The notes under the pieces are model-generated. The model made no database searches, was not told the DNA's origin, and was given only the letters and a program-made list of their open reading frames with translations. Shown piece by piece: positions 15,468 through 23,513 of a stretch of DNA of 45,592 bases (position 1 is its first letter; the number at the start of each line of letters is the position of its first letter). Origin of the DNA: an uncultured Anaerolineae bacterium (GTDB lineage Bacteria > Chloroflexota > Anaerolineae > Anaerolineales > Villigracilaceae); contig CAIMZS010000144.1 of assembly GCA_903846015.1 (NCBI GenBank), forward strand, positions 1 through 45,592, given 5' to 3'. A program made the translations under genes and the position numbers.

Positions 15468-16316
15468 ATGCCTGCGGTGAACGATATACGCCCATCAGCA
15501 ATTGCAGGAACCTGGTACGAAGGCCGGCCTGATAACCTGACACGCGACGTGGATGCTTATATGGACAGCGCAAAGCTGCCCAACCTGCCCGGAGAAGTGC
15601 TGGCGATCATCGTCCCACATGCCGGGCATTATTATTCCGGCGCAGTAGCCGGTCACGCCTTTGCAGCCATCCGGCATTGTACACCTGCGACAGTAGCTGT
15701 GCTCTCACCGATGCACCATGTCTATCCCTACCAGTTCATCACCTCGGCCCATTCAGCTTATGCGACCCCATTGGGCCAGATCCAAATCGAACGAACGCTG
15801 GTGGATGATCTCGATGGGAAATTAAAAAAACGCCTGGGATATGGTCTGACGCCGGTGCTTAAAGACCCCGAACATTCGCTGGAGATTGAACTCCCGTTTT
15901 TACAGCGCGCCCTGGTACAACCTTTCAGCCTGCTGCCGGTCATGTTGCGCCAGCAAACCCGTGAATCTGCCCAGCAGTTGGGCGAGGCACTGGCCGAAAC
16001 AGTCAGCGGGAAAAACGTCCTTTTGGTAGCCTCCACCGACCTGTCGCACTTCCACAAACAAGCCATCGCCAACCATCTTGATGCAGCTATGCTGAAAGCG
16101 GTGGAGGCTTTTTCGCCGGATGGGATTTTTGACCTGGAGGCCAGCGGCAAAGGTGAAGCCTGCGGGCTTGGAGCGCTGGCGGCAGTCTTATGGGCCGCAA
16201 AAGCGCTGGGAGCCGATACCGTCAAAGTGCTAAAACACGCTACATCCGCCGACATCAGCCACGATACTCGCCGCGTAGTGGGCTATGGCGCGGCCGTTGT
16301 GTTGAAAACCAGGTAA
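15468..16316 (+). CDS. amrB: AmmeMemoRadiSam system protein B (MEMO1 family)
   Basis: The start at 15468 follows GGAGGATCGT; an in-frame upstream start at 15423 has no binding site. The product has 282 residues. Family features: IRPSAIAGTWYEG at the N-terminus, IVPHAGHYYSG (metal-site-type His), LSPMHHV, EHSLEIELPFLQ and STDLSHF, all typical of MEMO-like proteins related to extradiol dioxygenases. In bacteria it accompanies an AMMECR1-domain protein and a radical SAM enzyme, whose joint function remains poorly understood. Neither partner is in the window. It converges with the flippase-like gene, whose stop codon lies four bases away, with no terminator between them. Confidence 0.9.
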   Translation: MPAVNDIRPSAIAGTWYEGRPDNLTRDVDAYMDSAKLPNLPGEVLAIIVPHAGHYYSGAVAGHAFAAIRHCTPATVAVLSPMHHVYPYQFITSAHSAYATPLGQIQIERTLVDDLDGKLKKRLGYGLTPVLKDPEHSLEIELPFLQRALVQPFSLLPVMLRQQTRESAQQLGEALAETVSGKNVLLVASTDLSHFHKQAIANHLDAAMLKAVEAFSPDGIFDLEASGKGEACGLGALAAVLWAAKALGADTVKVLKHATSADISHDTRRVVGYGAAVVLKTR

Positions 16317-16319
16317 GCT

Positions 16320-17312
16320 CTATTCGCGCTGCAATATCCTGAATGAAATGCCGCCTACTGTCAAGGGTATCCAGAAGGTGATCCCACGATAAGTAAGTGT
16401 GATCAGGGCCGAATCTTCCCACGCCACGCCCAGCGAGATCAGCGCCAGCGGCAGCAAGGTTTCAACGACCCCAATGCCGGATGGTGTTGGCGAAACAATC
16501 AGGAAGAGATAAGCCGAAGCAAACCCGGCGATGATGGTGCCGATCGAAAAAGGCACATTGAAGGCCATAAAGGTGACACCCAGGATCAAGGTCTGGAGTA
16601 ATTTTCCGTTCAGGGCAAACAGAAACGGGAACAGGATACCGCGATGGCGTGTCCGCAGGATCGACAGGCCTTCGGCCACTTCCACACCAAACTCATAAGC
16701 AGCAACCTCATGAAAATATTCACGGCGCACAAACACCCACATGATGCGGTTGATGCGATGCGCCAGCCAGGCCAATACCCGCCCCAATTGTTCGCCCGAG
16801 CGCGAGCCGATAAAGATCAGAATACCCATCCCCACTACAATGGCAAGCATGATGATAGAAGCTGTGATCTCGCCCGGGTTCAGATCGTTTCTGCGGATGT
16901 AAACCGTCCATCCCAAAGCCAGCACCACCATAAATGCAGCGTAATCCATGAAGAGGTATAGAGCCCCAACGGCGGCGGCCAAACCGCGCGGGTGACCGCG
17001 TTTGCCGGCATCGTCTACAAAAACAGCCACGCCGCCAAACCCGCCGCTTGGGGCGACCACATTAATAAAACTGGTGGCCGAAGACAATAAAACCAGGTGG
17101 CCAAATTCCTCGCGCATATCCATCAAGCGATAAAGTGAACGATAAATCGATGCATCGTTGAACGTCCACCCCAACAGGAGCAGGATGGCCAGCGCCAAAA
17201 AACGCACATCACTGTGGCTGAGGGTGCGCCAGGTGTGTTTTAACTCGCCCAGACTGATGACAGCAATAGCCCCGGCAATAAAGAATAATAATATCAGCAA
17301 GATTTTGCGCAT
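16320..17312 (-). CDS. Lysylphosphatidylglycerol synthase/flippase-like integral membrane protein (YbhN family)
   Basis: The product has 330 residues and about eight hydrophobic helices: an N-terminal one (ILLILLFFIAGAIAVISL) and pairs up to a C-terminal ITFWIPLTVGGISF. The segment FINVVAPSGGFGGVAVFVDDAGKRG and the late SPTPSGIGVVETLLPLALISLG are typical of the LPG synthase transmembrane (UPF0104) family, whose members flip or transfer lipids or glycans. No cytoplasmic synthase domain is attached. TATAAT lies 7 bases upstream of the ATG and there is no binding site, so the mRNA may be leaderless. It is separated from the MFS gene by repeats of families A and C. Confidence 0.8.
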   Translation of the reverse strand: MRKILLILLFFIAGAIAVISLGELKHTWRTLSHSDVRFLALAILLLLGWTFNDASIYRSLYRLMDMREEFGHLVLLSSATSFINVVAPSGGFGGVAVFVDDAGKRGHPRGLAAAVGALYLFMDYAAFMVVLALGWTVYIRRNDLNPGEITASIIMLAIVVGMGILIFIGSRSGEQLGRVLAWLAHRINRIMWVFVRREYFHEVAAYEFGVEVAEGLSILRTRHRGILFPFLFALNGKLLQTLILGVTFMAFNVPFSIGTIIAGFASAYLFLIVSPTPSGIGVVETLLPLALISLGVAWEDSALITLTYRGITFWIPLTVGGISFRILQRE

Positions 17313-17319
17313 TATCAGA

Positions 17320-17325
17320 ATTATA
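17320..17325 (-). promoter_or_regulatory. Probable -10 element (TATAAT) for the flippase-like gene
   Basis: On the minus strand TATAAT is followed by seven bases and then the start ATG at 17312. The matching -35 position falls in the adjacent family A repeat and does not look like a consensus. Confidence 0.45.
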
Positions 17326-17330
17326 CAGTA

Positions 17331-17354
17331 ATGGTACCCGGTTCTGTACGGGCA
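17331..17354 (+). repeat. Family A repeat
   Basis: A 24-bp copy with one difference (GTTCTGTACGGG for GTTCTGCACGGG). The change lies in the loop and leaves the CCCG/CGGG stem intact. Confidence 0.85.
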
Positions 17355-17377
17355 AAAAAGTTCTCCCCTAACCTGTG

Positions 17378-17428
17378 CTAGTCTGAACCGCAGATTTACG
17401 CAGATTTCGACGATTACGCAGATTAGAG
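17378..17428 (+). repeat. Family C repeat (complete)
   Basis: This copy of about 51 bp contains two GCAGATT motifs around TTTCGACGATTACGC. It is nearly identical to the copy at 26270 and is the reference for recognising interrupted copies elsewhere. Confidence 0.8.
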
Positions 17429-17456
17429 CGGGTGATTTTTATCCACAACCTGTTGG

Positions 17457-18782
17457 TTATGCTGCGGCAAGCTGGTCATGATCGGGCAAAATGGTTTCAG
17501 CATCACGAATGGCCTTGAAAAAATACCCGCTCAGACCGATCAGAACACCCGCCACGCCGCACATTGCCATCAACAGCCCCATCCCCGAACCCGGCACAGT
17601 ACCCACCAACCATCCGAACGCGTTGGCAAGCGCAGAATGAGTTTGCATAGCAGGCTCAAACACATATTCAGCCAGTGCGCCGCCAATCACAGGCGCAATC
17701 GGCTGGGAAAACCAGGCGATCAGACGCCGCGCGGAAAAAACCCTGCCCTGCAGATCCGGCGCCACCTTGGACTGCCAGATGGACTGGTTTGAACCATCCA
17801 TCACCGGCCCAATCAGACCTGAAATTGCCATCATGCTCATCCACCACAGCGGACTATTACCTGAACCCAGCAGTATTTCCGCAAAACAGATCGCCATCCA
17901 GCCCAGTAAAACGCCGTTTACCCGCTTTTTAAAGCCTCCCCAGGCTGCCATCAACACGCCTCCCACCACCATGCCAATTGCCCCAGCCGATTCGATCGAG
18001 CCAAAAATTACACTGCTGCCTGTCCGTGCCAGGATCATCGGTGCCAGAACACTCGTTGAGATGCCAAAGAACAGGTTCCCTCCAAAAAAAATGAGCTGCA
18101 GCCCCAACAGACTGGGGCGGGCAAAGATATAGGTAAACCCGTAAACAGCTTCGCGCCAGACATTGCCAGAGTTTTTCTGGCCCTCTTCTGTTTTGCGCGG
18201 CTGCGGAATGGCGACCAGCATCAACGTCCCGAGCGCCAGGAAAAATGTGACCACGTCAAGCATCAGGATGTTGGGAAGGCCAACCAGCGGCAGGAGTGCC
18301 CCAGCCAACAGCGGCGCAGCGATCCCGGGTCCCGCCTCCATCACCGTCATAAACCCATTGATCCGCCCCAATTGTTCCTTGGGCACCATCGTGCTGATGA
18401 CAGCCGAATAGGCGGGCCACTGAAAAGTATTGCCGATCCCATACAGGATGGCAGTACAGTACAGGTGCCAGTATTCGAGCTGCTGCGTAGCTGCCAGAAA
18501 AAAAATAATGCCAGTCGCCAGCGCCGCGGTCGTATCGCTGACCATCATCATCAATTTTCGATTATAGCGATCTACCATCACACCGGCAAAAGGCGAGAGC
18601 ACCAAAAATGGGGTCACATAAAAGACCGCCATTAATGACATAGCCATCGGGCTTTTGGTTTGTTGGTACATCCAGATCGTCAGCGCGAATTGACTCATAC
18701 CAGAAGCCAGGATTGAGATGATCTGGCTGATCCAGATCATGATGAAACCGGTCATGCCGCCTGGCTGCTTTGAAGTTTGCAT
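17457..18782 (-). CDS. Major facilitator superfamily transporter, macrolide-efflux-like
   Basis: The start at 18782 (GGAG upstream) gives 441 residues. A longer frame from 18842 is excluded because that ATG overlaps the TATAAT of a promoter. About 12 helices are visible: MIWISQIISILASGMSQFALTIWMY at the start, the loop motif DRYNRKLMMMVSD between helices 2 and 3, and AISGLIGPVMDGSNQSIWQSKVAPDLQGRVFS in the second half, characteristic of the MFS_3/MefA-type exporter group. Such proteins use the proton gradient to expel drugs or other small molecules. The natural substrate cannot be told. It appears monocistronic. Confidence 0.85.
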   Translation of the reverse strand: MQTSKQPGGMTGFIMIWISQIISILASGMSQFALTIWMYQQTKSPMAMSLMAVFYVTPFLVLSPFAGVMVDRYNRKLMMMVSDTTAALATGIIFFLAATQQLEYWHLYCTAILYGIGNTFQWPAYSAVISTMVPKEQLGRINGFMTVMEAGPGIAAPLLAGALLPLVGLPNILMLDVVTFFLALGTLMLVAIPQPRKTEEGQKNSGNVWREAVYGFTYIFARPSLLGLQLIFFGGNLFFGISTSVLAPMILARTGSSVIFGSIESAGAIGMVVGGVLMAAWGGFKKRVNGVLLGWMAICFAEILLGSGNSPLWWMSMMAISGLIGPVMDGSNQSIWQSKVAPDLQGRVFSARRLIAWFSQPIAPVIGGALAEYVFEPAMQTHSALANAFGWLVGTVPGSGMGLLMAMCGVAGVLIGLSGYFFKAIRDAETILPDHDQLAAA

Positions 18783-18840
18783 GCATCTCCGTTTCTTGAG
18801 ATTAGTCGGGGTGTTTCTATCCATCGCAAAGACCGGGACC

Positions 18841-18868
18841 ATTATAGTATGACCGCGCTACTGATCAA
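18841..18868 (-). promoter_or_regulatory. Promoter of the MFS transporter gene
   Basis: On the minus strand TTGATC (18868-18863) and TATAAT (18846-18841) are 16 bases apart. Transcription would begin near 18833, leaving a leader of about 50 bases to the ATG at 18782. Confidence 0.65.
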
Positions 18869-18950
18869 GGCTGCACCTATTTTTCTTTAAGAATTAGCGA
18901 ATTATAGAGCAAACCATGTAACGCATTTGTCACGCTCGTCTGTTATAGTG

Positions 18951-18998
18951 ATGGTACCCGGTTCTGCGACAGTCCCGGTTCTAGCACGGCCACGGGCA
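18951..18998 (+). repeat. Family A repeat with nested 24-bp unit
   Basis: The outer unit runs ATGGTACCCGGTTCTGC (18951-18967) and ACGGGCA (18992-18998). A second unit of exactly 24 bp (18968-18991, core AGTCCCGGTTCTAGCACGG) lies in its loop. Removal restores the canonical repeat. Confidence 0.85.
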
Positions 18999-19077
18999 AG
19001 GTTTTGGTAATAACCCTCACAACTAAACAAGCCTGGCCGACCGGACGAACATCAAGAACCCCTGGGAAATCCATATC

Positions 19078-19115
19078 CGTCAAGACGAACCTGTGCGCAC
19101 CAGTTCGCCTTGACG
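19078..19115. repeat. Imperfect inverted repeat downstream of mobB
   Basis: Arms CGTCAAGACGAAC (19078-19090) and GTTCGCCTTGACG (19103-19115) differ at one pair and flank a 12-nt loop. It lies 15 bases beyond the mobB stop, so it may stabilise or end the minus-strand operon. There is no T-run. Confidence 0.5.
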
Positions 19116-19129
19116 ATTATCGACCGGAA

Positions 19130-19624
19130 TCAGGCTTTGATAAAACGTTCTTCGATAAAATCAGCAATACTGCGGGCATCATTCAGGTTGAGGACCGGAA
19201 CCGTTGCGTCCAAGGCAACATTAGCGGCATAGGCTACCAACTGCTCCGGATTGCTAATTACCCGAAGACCCAGTTCACCGCGAATTATTTCAATCGACGG
19301 CTTTCCAGCCGCCTTGTATCCCTCAACAAGAATAATATCAACATCCTTGATTTCACTGATGATTTCATCCAGGCTTGGCTCTTTATCGACCAGCCGGTAG
19401 GATGCGATTTTATCCGGTGCAGCAATGATCACGTGATCACTCCCAGCCCGCGCATGTCGCCAACTATCCTTGCCAGGCTGATCAATTTCAAATCCGGCAT
19501 GGGAATGATGTTTCACTGTCGCGATTCGATACCCCTTTTGTTTCAATTCAGGGATGACTTTTTCGAGTAAAGTTGTCTTCCCACAGCCAGACGATCCAAT
19601 TATGGTTATTACTGGAATAGACAT
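19130..19624 (-). CDS. mobB: Molybdopterin-guanine dinucleotide biosynthesis adaptor protein MobB
   Basis: The start at 19624 follows GAGGAGAACC, giving 164 residues. The P-loop GSSGCGKTTL near the N-terminus, TVKHHSHAGFEIDQPGKDSWRHARAG and the Walker-B-like DIILVEGYK are diagnostic. MobB is a GTP-binding helper of MobA in attaching GMP to molybdopterin, making the bis-MGD cofactor used by DMSO-reductase-family enzymes. That fits the PsrA-type enzyme encoded upstream in the same orientation. It is the last gene of the ECF transporter block, 8 bases after ecfT. MobA itself is not in the window. Confidence 0.92.
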   Translation of the reverse strand: MSIPVITIIGSSGCGKTTLLEKVIPELKQKGYRIATVKHHSHAGFEIDQPGKDSWRHARAGSDHVIIAAPDKIASYRLVDKEPSLDEIISEIKDVDIILVEGYKAAGKPSIEIIRGELGLRVISNPEQLVAYAANVALDATVPVLNLNDARSIADFIEERFIKA

Positions 19625-19632
19625 GGTTCTCC

Positions 19633-20370
19633 TCATCTTAATTTTTGCACAAGCAGGCTGGACAACCCGGCAGCCACAATCCACCAATCCAACATCCCGA
19701 TGCGAAGCGCCACTTTCCGGGCAAGTTCAGGCCGAAATGCGCGCACTTCTGCCGCCAGGACAATTTCTTCGGCATGGCTAAGGGAATTGGAGAGCACTGT
19801 CAGCAGCAAGAGTTGGATTCCGCGCCACCAATTTGCGCGTAAACCGCCCCGCATGCGTAAGCTATGCCAGGCAATCATGCTGGATTGGCGCAGGTCAGGC
19901 AGAAGGTTGGTTGCCACTCCGATGGAAAAACCCAACCCTTGTAATCCGCCTCGTTCAAACAACCCGGCTATTTCAGTAATGTTGACCGAACTCGAGAATC
20001 CATCGGCAGCCAGCAAGATGAGTACGGCACGCAGTGTCATTTGCATGCCATTCAGCAACGCGCTTGAAGATAGATGCAAACCCAATACCATCCAATCAGT
20101 TCCGCCTTCAGGGTACCCAAAAATGATATTCACCAGAAACAGGCTGCCGAGAATGATCAACCAGCGCGGCCTCGCAAGACGTCGGAGCGCAAACGGGTAC
20201 AAAAACACCAGCACGCCCAATGCGCCCAGCGGCCCTGCTAGAACGGGCACTGTCGGTGAGATTAACACCATTCCCAACGCCCACAGGAAGATACTCAAGT
20301 GGCCGAGACTCCCTATGAGCAGCTTGGGACCAGTCAGCGTGACGAAAGTGGATTGAACTTGCTTGAGCAT
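19633..20370 (-). CDS. ecfT: ECF transporter transmembrane T component
   Basis: The 245-residue membrane protein has about five to six hydrophobic helices in its N-terminal two thirds. A cytoplasmic segment carries HSLRMRGGLRANWW and AAEVRAFRP, matching the paired Arg-containing coupling motifs by which EcfT proteins contact the two ATPases. Its start overlaps the previous gene's stop (TAATG), so it is translationally coupled to the small lipoprotein. Together with the fused ATPases at 21966 and the S component at 21054 it makes a full ECF importer. Confidence 0.88.
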   Translation of the reverse strand: MLKQVQSTFVTLTGPKLLIGSLGHLSIFLWALGMVLISPTVPVLAGPLGALGVLVFLYPFALRRLARPRWLIILGSLFLVNIIFGYPEGGTDWMVLGLHLSSSALLNGMQMTLRAVLILLAADGFSSSVNITEIAGLFERGGLQGLGFSIGVATNLLPDLRQSSMIAWHSLRMRGGLRANWWRGIQLLLLTVLSNSLSHAEEIVLAAEVRAFRPELARKVALRIGMLDWWIVAAGLSSLLVQKLR

Positions 20371-20810
20371 TATGGGATCGCCACGATATCGGTCAACTTG
20401 CGAGCGTTCATCTTACCACCTTCGGCCGGCAGAACCATGCGGAAAGGCGTCTCATCATCGCCCAACGGGCCACCCACGCGCGCATACGCGACGATTGTAT
20501 CTTTGAGACCGAACAATGCGGGCTCGTAGTTGGCAGCGAAACCATCGCTGGCAACCGCCTTGACGGCTTTCAGCGCGGTTGGATCGATGCCAGCGGCCTG
20601 TATCAACACGGTAAGCTGCACACCAAGATAAGTCACGCCTTTGATCGTGGCTTGTGCTTCAGCAAGTGCCTTTAAATCTGTGACGGTAAAGGTTTTGGTG
20701 ATCTTGCCATCTGATACTTTCAAAGCATTAGCTGCAGGTTCCTGGGCCTTGGGAGCACAAGCAGCAAAGGTCAACGCAAGCAACAAACAAATAAGGGTTA
20801 AGCGTTTCAT
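20370..20810 (-). CDS. Small lipoprotein with sulfite-oxidase-fold (molybdopterin-binding-like) domain
   Basis: The start at 20810 follows AGGAGATATACG, giving 146 residues. Residues 1-22 are a lipoprotein signal with lipobox FAAC. The rest resembles the C-terminal half of an Oxidored_molyb (YedY/SUOX) domain: KGVTYLGVQLTVLIQAAGIDP, VASDGFAANY, GDDETPFRMVLP, and a final LTDIVAI strand. The N-terminal half that supplies the cysteine ligand of Mo is absent, so it probably does not hold an active-site cofactor. It is inserted between S and T genes and coupled to ecfT. A role as external substrate binder for the ECF transporter is attractive but is inference. Confidence 0.7.
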   Translation of the reverse strand: MKRLTLICLLLALTFAACAPKAQEPAANALKVSDGKITKTFTVTDLKALAEAQATIKGVTYLGVQLTVLIQAAGIDPTALKAVKAVASDGFAANYEPALFGLKDTIVAYARVGGPLGDDETPFRMVLPAEGGKMNARKLTDIVAIP

Positions 20811-20971
20811 CGTATATCTCCTGTTGAAAAAATAGGTGTTAATCTCGGGGTTTCCTGTTTGGACAAGAAAAAGCACTCCCCGGAAAGGATAAATCCAGTC
20901 TTTGTGGTTTTTTACAGATAATCTTTCTGCAAAATAACCACATGTGGAGCAAAATACCGGCTTTCGTTCAT

Positions 20972-20995
20972 TGCCCGTGCAGAACCGGGTGCCAT
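20972..20995 (-). repeat. Family A repeat
   Basis: A reverse-orientation copy with core CCCGTGCAGAACCGGG and one change in the GGTACC part. It lies in the 243-base gap between the S component and the lipoprotein gene; the rest of that gap has no other recognisable feature. Confidence 0.85.
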
Positions 20996-21053
20996 TACAC
21001 ACAAAGATTGTGAAGATGTAGACCTGAACAAAGTACCGGCGAGTAAAACCATA

Positions 21054-21662
21054 CTAAGATCCAACCGTTTCTGGAAGATTTGCACCCAGCCGTATTTGTA
21101 AAACCTTACCAAGCTGCCAGGCCATCCAGCCACCAACCCCGCCAACCACGAAGTGAACAGCTACCATCGCCACAACAATCCAAAGCGCGGCTTGAGCTGG
21201 CAGGCCAAACAAACGAAACCCCAGGTCAAGCAGGTCAAGCCAGATGACCAGCAAGTTACGGCCAAACAACAGTACACCGGTTACGAAGGGTTGTACAACA
21301 GTCCATAACGCGGCGCCTGCGCACGCGAATATGAAAGCCGTCTGGGAAGGATTTGGAAAAATATCCAGGATCAGCTCTGCAATCAACGCCTCAGAAAAGA
21401 TCCCGACCATCGGGCCCATCAGGATATTGCCAATGCTGAATAATTTCAGCACCATCGCAATGACGCCGATGAAAATGGTCGAGCCGCGGCGCGGTACAAA
21501 CAAACGTCCAAGCGAGGCCACCATTACTCCAATGGTCGAAAGCAGCATGCCATTCAGCGGTAGGTTAATGGCGTGAATGATCGAGCCGAGGCTGATCTCC
21601 ACCAATCCCCACAATGCGCCGAAAACAGCCATCAATACAAGTTCACGGGTTGTAAATTTCAT
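21054..21662 (-). CDS. ECF transporter S component-like membrane protein
   Basis: The start at 21662 follows AAAGGAAAAACC, giving 202 residues. About five to six helices are visible: LVLMAVFGALWGLVEISLGSIIHAI near the N-terminus, then STIFIGVIAMVLKLFSIGNILMGPMVGIFSEALIAELIL and late segments ending VAVHFVVGGVGGWMAWQLG. Size, hydrophobicity and position between A-A and T genes support an S (substrate-capture) component. The gene arrangement recalls YkoEDC (double ATPase, S and T), but the sequence lacks features that would let me call it thiamine-specific. The neighbouring mobB and molybdoenzyme suggest metal or cofactor uptake, which is inference. Confidence 0.7.
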   Translation of the reverse strand: MKFTTRELVLMAVFGALWGLVEISLGSIIHAINLPLNGMLLSTIGVMVASLGRLFVPRRGSTIFIGVIAMVLKLFSIGNILMGPMVGIFSEALIAELILDIFPNPSQTAFIFACAGAALWTVVQPFVTGVLLFGRNLLVIWLDLLDLGFRLFGLPAQAALWIVVAMVAVHFVVGGVGGWMAWQLGKVLQIRLGANLPETVGS

Positions 21663-21731
21663 GGTTTTTCCTTTCAATTCAAAATTGGTTTGGGAACCAC
21701 CAGTTGTGCAACCTGGCGACTTTCAGGGCGA

Positions 21732-21821
21732 TGCCCGTGGCCGTGAACCGGCACTATCGCAGAACCGGGCACCATGCCCGTGCAGAACCGGGTACCATGC
21801 CCGTGCAGAACCGGGTACCAT
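21732..21821 (-). repeat. Three tandem family A repeats
   Basis: Two canonical copies abut a third that contains an internal 20-bp segment resembling a nested 24-bp unit with four bases missing. The array lies in the 303-base gap between the fused ATPase gene and the S component gene. Nothing else is seen in that gap. Confidence 0.8.
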
Positions 21822-21965
21822 AACGCGCCATCCGCGTCTCACGAGGTATCTTCCAGTTGAGGTTGCACCGCAGAGCATATCAAGGGCGAGCCGCTCAATT
21901 GGAAATAAATCAAGTTGAGAAGTGAACAGCCGGCGCTGTGGATTGTGGTCACCCCAGGCTGATTA

Positions 21966-23513
21966 TCAGAACGCGTCATGGAGAACCTCATCAACCGGTA
22001 GTCTGCCCATCTGATGGTGCAACCGCTTCGCGTGATGGTGCAGCCGCTTCGCGACCGTAGGATCAATTTTGCCATCGAGGATGATGCAGCCCGATTCCAT
22101 CAGCAGCACCCGGCGCGCATAGCGATGCACCAATTTGTAGTCATGCGTGATGAGTAGGATGGCTGTTCCTTGCGCGTTGAGCCGCACCAGGCAATCCATG
22201 AGCTGCTGAAGGTGGCGCCAATCCTGTCCCAGGGTGGGTTCATCCAGAATCACGAGAGCAGGGCGCAAAGCGATGCAAGATGCCATCGCAGTTCGCTGCT
22301 GCTGTCCAATGGACATTGAAAACGGGCGGCGCATACGCAGATCAAGCAGGTCCGCGCTTTTGAGGGTTTGTTCGTGAATGGCAGTGTCGAAGGTGCGATA
22401 ATTGCGCGGCCCAAAAGAGACTTCTTCGTCAACCGAATCGGTGAAAAGCTGGTCTGCAGGGTTTTGAAAAAGCAAGGCGATATCCAAACCGGGGCGTGGG
22501 CGAGATGTACCGCGCACAAGCACCTTGCCAGCCAACGGCTTAAGCAAACCTGCGGCTGCCAACGCCAGGGTGGATTTGCCTGTGCCGTTATCCCCTACCA
22601 GCGCGGCAAATTCGCCGGGGAATATCTTCATGTTGATATCGCGAATAATAGGATGCCCATCGTAGCCGGCGGAGAGATTTTGCAGATCAAGCACAGGCTG
22701 CTTGTCTGCAGGATGATGCCCGTTGATGGAGCAACCGCTTCGCGTAGCAACGAGCAGACAAGCCCAATCAGTAAGCGACTCCATGGTCGGGCGCCGAAGA
22801 CCATAAGCATGGAGAATTTCATAGTTGTTGAGCACCTGGTCAAATCCACCCTCGGCGACCACTTGACCTTTGTCCAACACCAGTACCTTGTCGGCTATAC
22901 GCCGCACTTCGGCAAGGCGATGTTCAATCAGAACAATCGTGAGGCCAAATTGGTGGCGCAATTTATCCAGGGCTGTGACGATATCCCGTGTGCCGGGCAC
23001 GTCAAGTGAGGCGGTCGGTTCGTCCAACACCAGCACATCCGGCCGCATGGCCAACGCGGCGGCAATTGCCAGGCGCTGAATTTGCCCTCCGGAAAGGTTG
23101 GCAGGTTTTTTATCGCGCAGGCTGGTCAAACCGACCGCAGACAGGGCCCAGTCCACACGCATGGATACTTCTTCTTCTGATAACCCGAGATTTTGCGGAC
23201 CAAAGGCAATCTCATCATCCACCCGTAAGTGAAAGAGATGCGCGCGCGGGTTCTGAAATACAACGCCTACCCGCTGCGACACTTCAGAAATGGGAGAATT
23301 CAGAACATCCAACCCCGCAACCTGCACCGAGCCTTCAACCTGGGCAGGTATCGTGTGTGGGATGATCCCGGTCAATACGCGCGCCAGGGTAGACTTGCCA
23401 CAACCTGACAAGCCGGTCAGGACCAGACATTCGCCGGCCTTCACATCAAATGAAACATGCTGCAGCACTCGGCTAGACCCATAGGAAACAGATAAATCGC
23501 GGATGTGAATCAT
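21966..23513 (-). CDS. Fused double ATPase of an ECF transporter
   Basis: The start at 23513 (ATGA overlap with the upstream NTPase stop) gives 516 residues. The first ABC domain has Walker A GLSGCGKST, Q-loop VVFQNPRAHLF, signature LSGGQIQR, Walker B VLVLDEPTASLD and a switch His in LIEHR. The second has Walker A GDNGTGKST, a Q-loop FQNPADQLF typical of ECF ATPases, an unusual signature MSIGQQQR, Walker B LVILDEPTLGQD and LITHD. Fusion of A1 and A2 is also found in YkoD. Family B repeats are translated inside the inter-domain linker (22725) and twice in the C-terminal tail (22013-22053, as tandem heptapeptides of the AKRLHH type). It energises the S/T membrane pair. Confidence 0.92.
   Translation of the reverse strand: MIHIRDLSVSYGSSRVLQHVSFDVKAGECLVLTGLSGCGKSTLARVLTGIIPHTIPAQVEGSVQVAGLDVLNSPISEVSQRVGVVFQNPRAHLFHLRVDDEIAFGPQNLGLSEEEVSMRVDWALSAVGLTSLRDKKPANLSGGQIQRLAIAAALAMRPDVLVLDEPTASLDVPGTRDIVTALDKLRHQFGLTIVLIEHRLAEVRRIADKVLVLDKGQVVAEGGFDQVLNNYEILHAYGLRRPTMESLTDWACLLVATRSGCSINGHHPADKQPVLDLQNLSAGYDGHPIIRDINMKIFPGEFAALVGDNGTGKSTLALAAAGLLKPLAGKVLVRGTSRPRPGLDIALLFQNPADQLFTDSVDEEVSFGPRNYRTFDTAIHEQTLKSADLLDLRMRRPFSMSIGQQQRTAMASCIALRPALVILDEPTLGQDWRHLQQLMDCLVRLNAQGTAILLITHDYKLVHRYARRVLLMESGCIILDGKIDPTVAKRLHHHAKRLHHQMGRLPVDEVLHDAF
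22013..22053 (+). repeat. Two tandem family B repeats in the ATPase C-terminus
   Basis: Two 21-bp units abut directly (22013-22033 and 22034-22053). On the minus-strand gene they are read as VAKRLHH and HAKRLHH near the end of the protein, after the second ABC domain. Confidence 0.85.
22725..22745 (+). repeat. Family B repeat in the ATPase linker
   Basis: A canonical 21-bp unit translated on the minus strand as TRSGCSI, between the two ABC domains. This is a different frame from the C-terminal copies in the same protein. Confidence 0.85.

Noticed and set aside
18783..18842. Extended start of the MFS transporter (MVPVFAMDR).
   Set aside because: The ATG at 18842 overlaps the TATAAT of a promoter with a -35 16 bases further upstream, so transcription starts downstream of it.
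19700..20356. A 218-codon open frame opposite ecfT.
   Set aside because: It is Arg/Pro/Ser-rich and antisense to a real membrane protein gene.
22368..23009. A 213-codon open frame on the plus strand opposite the ECF ATPase.
   Set aside because: It lies antisense to two intact ABC domains and has no recognisable features.
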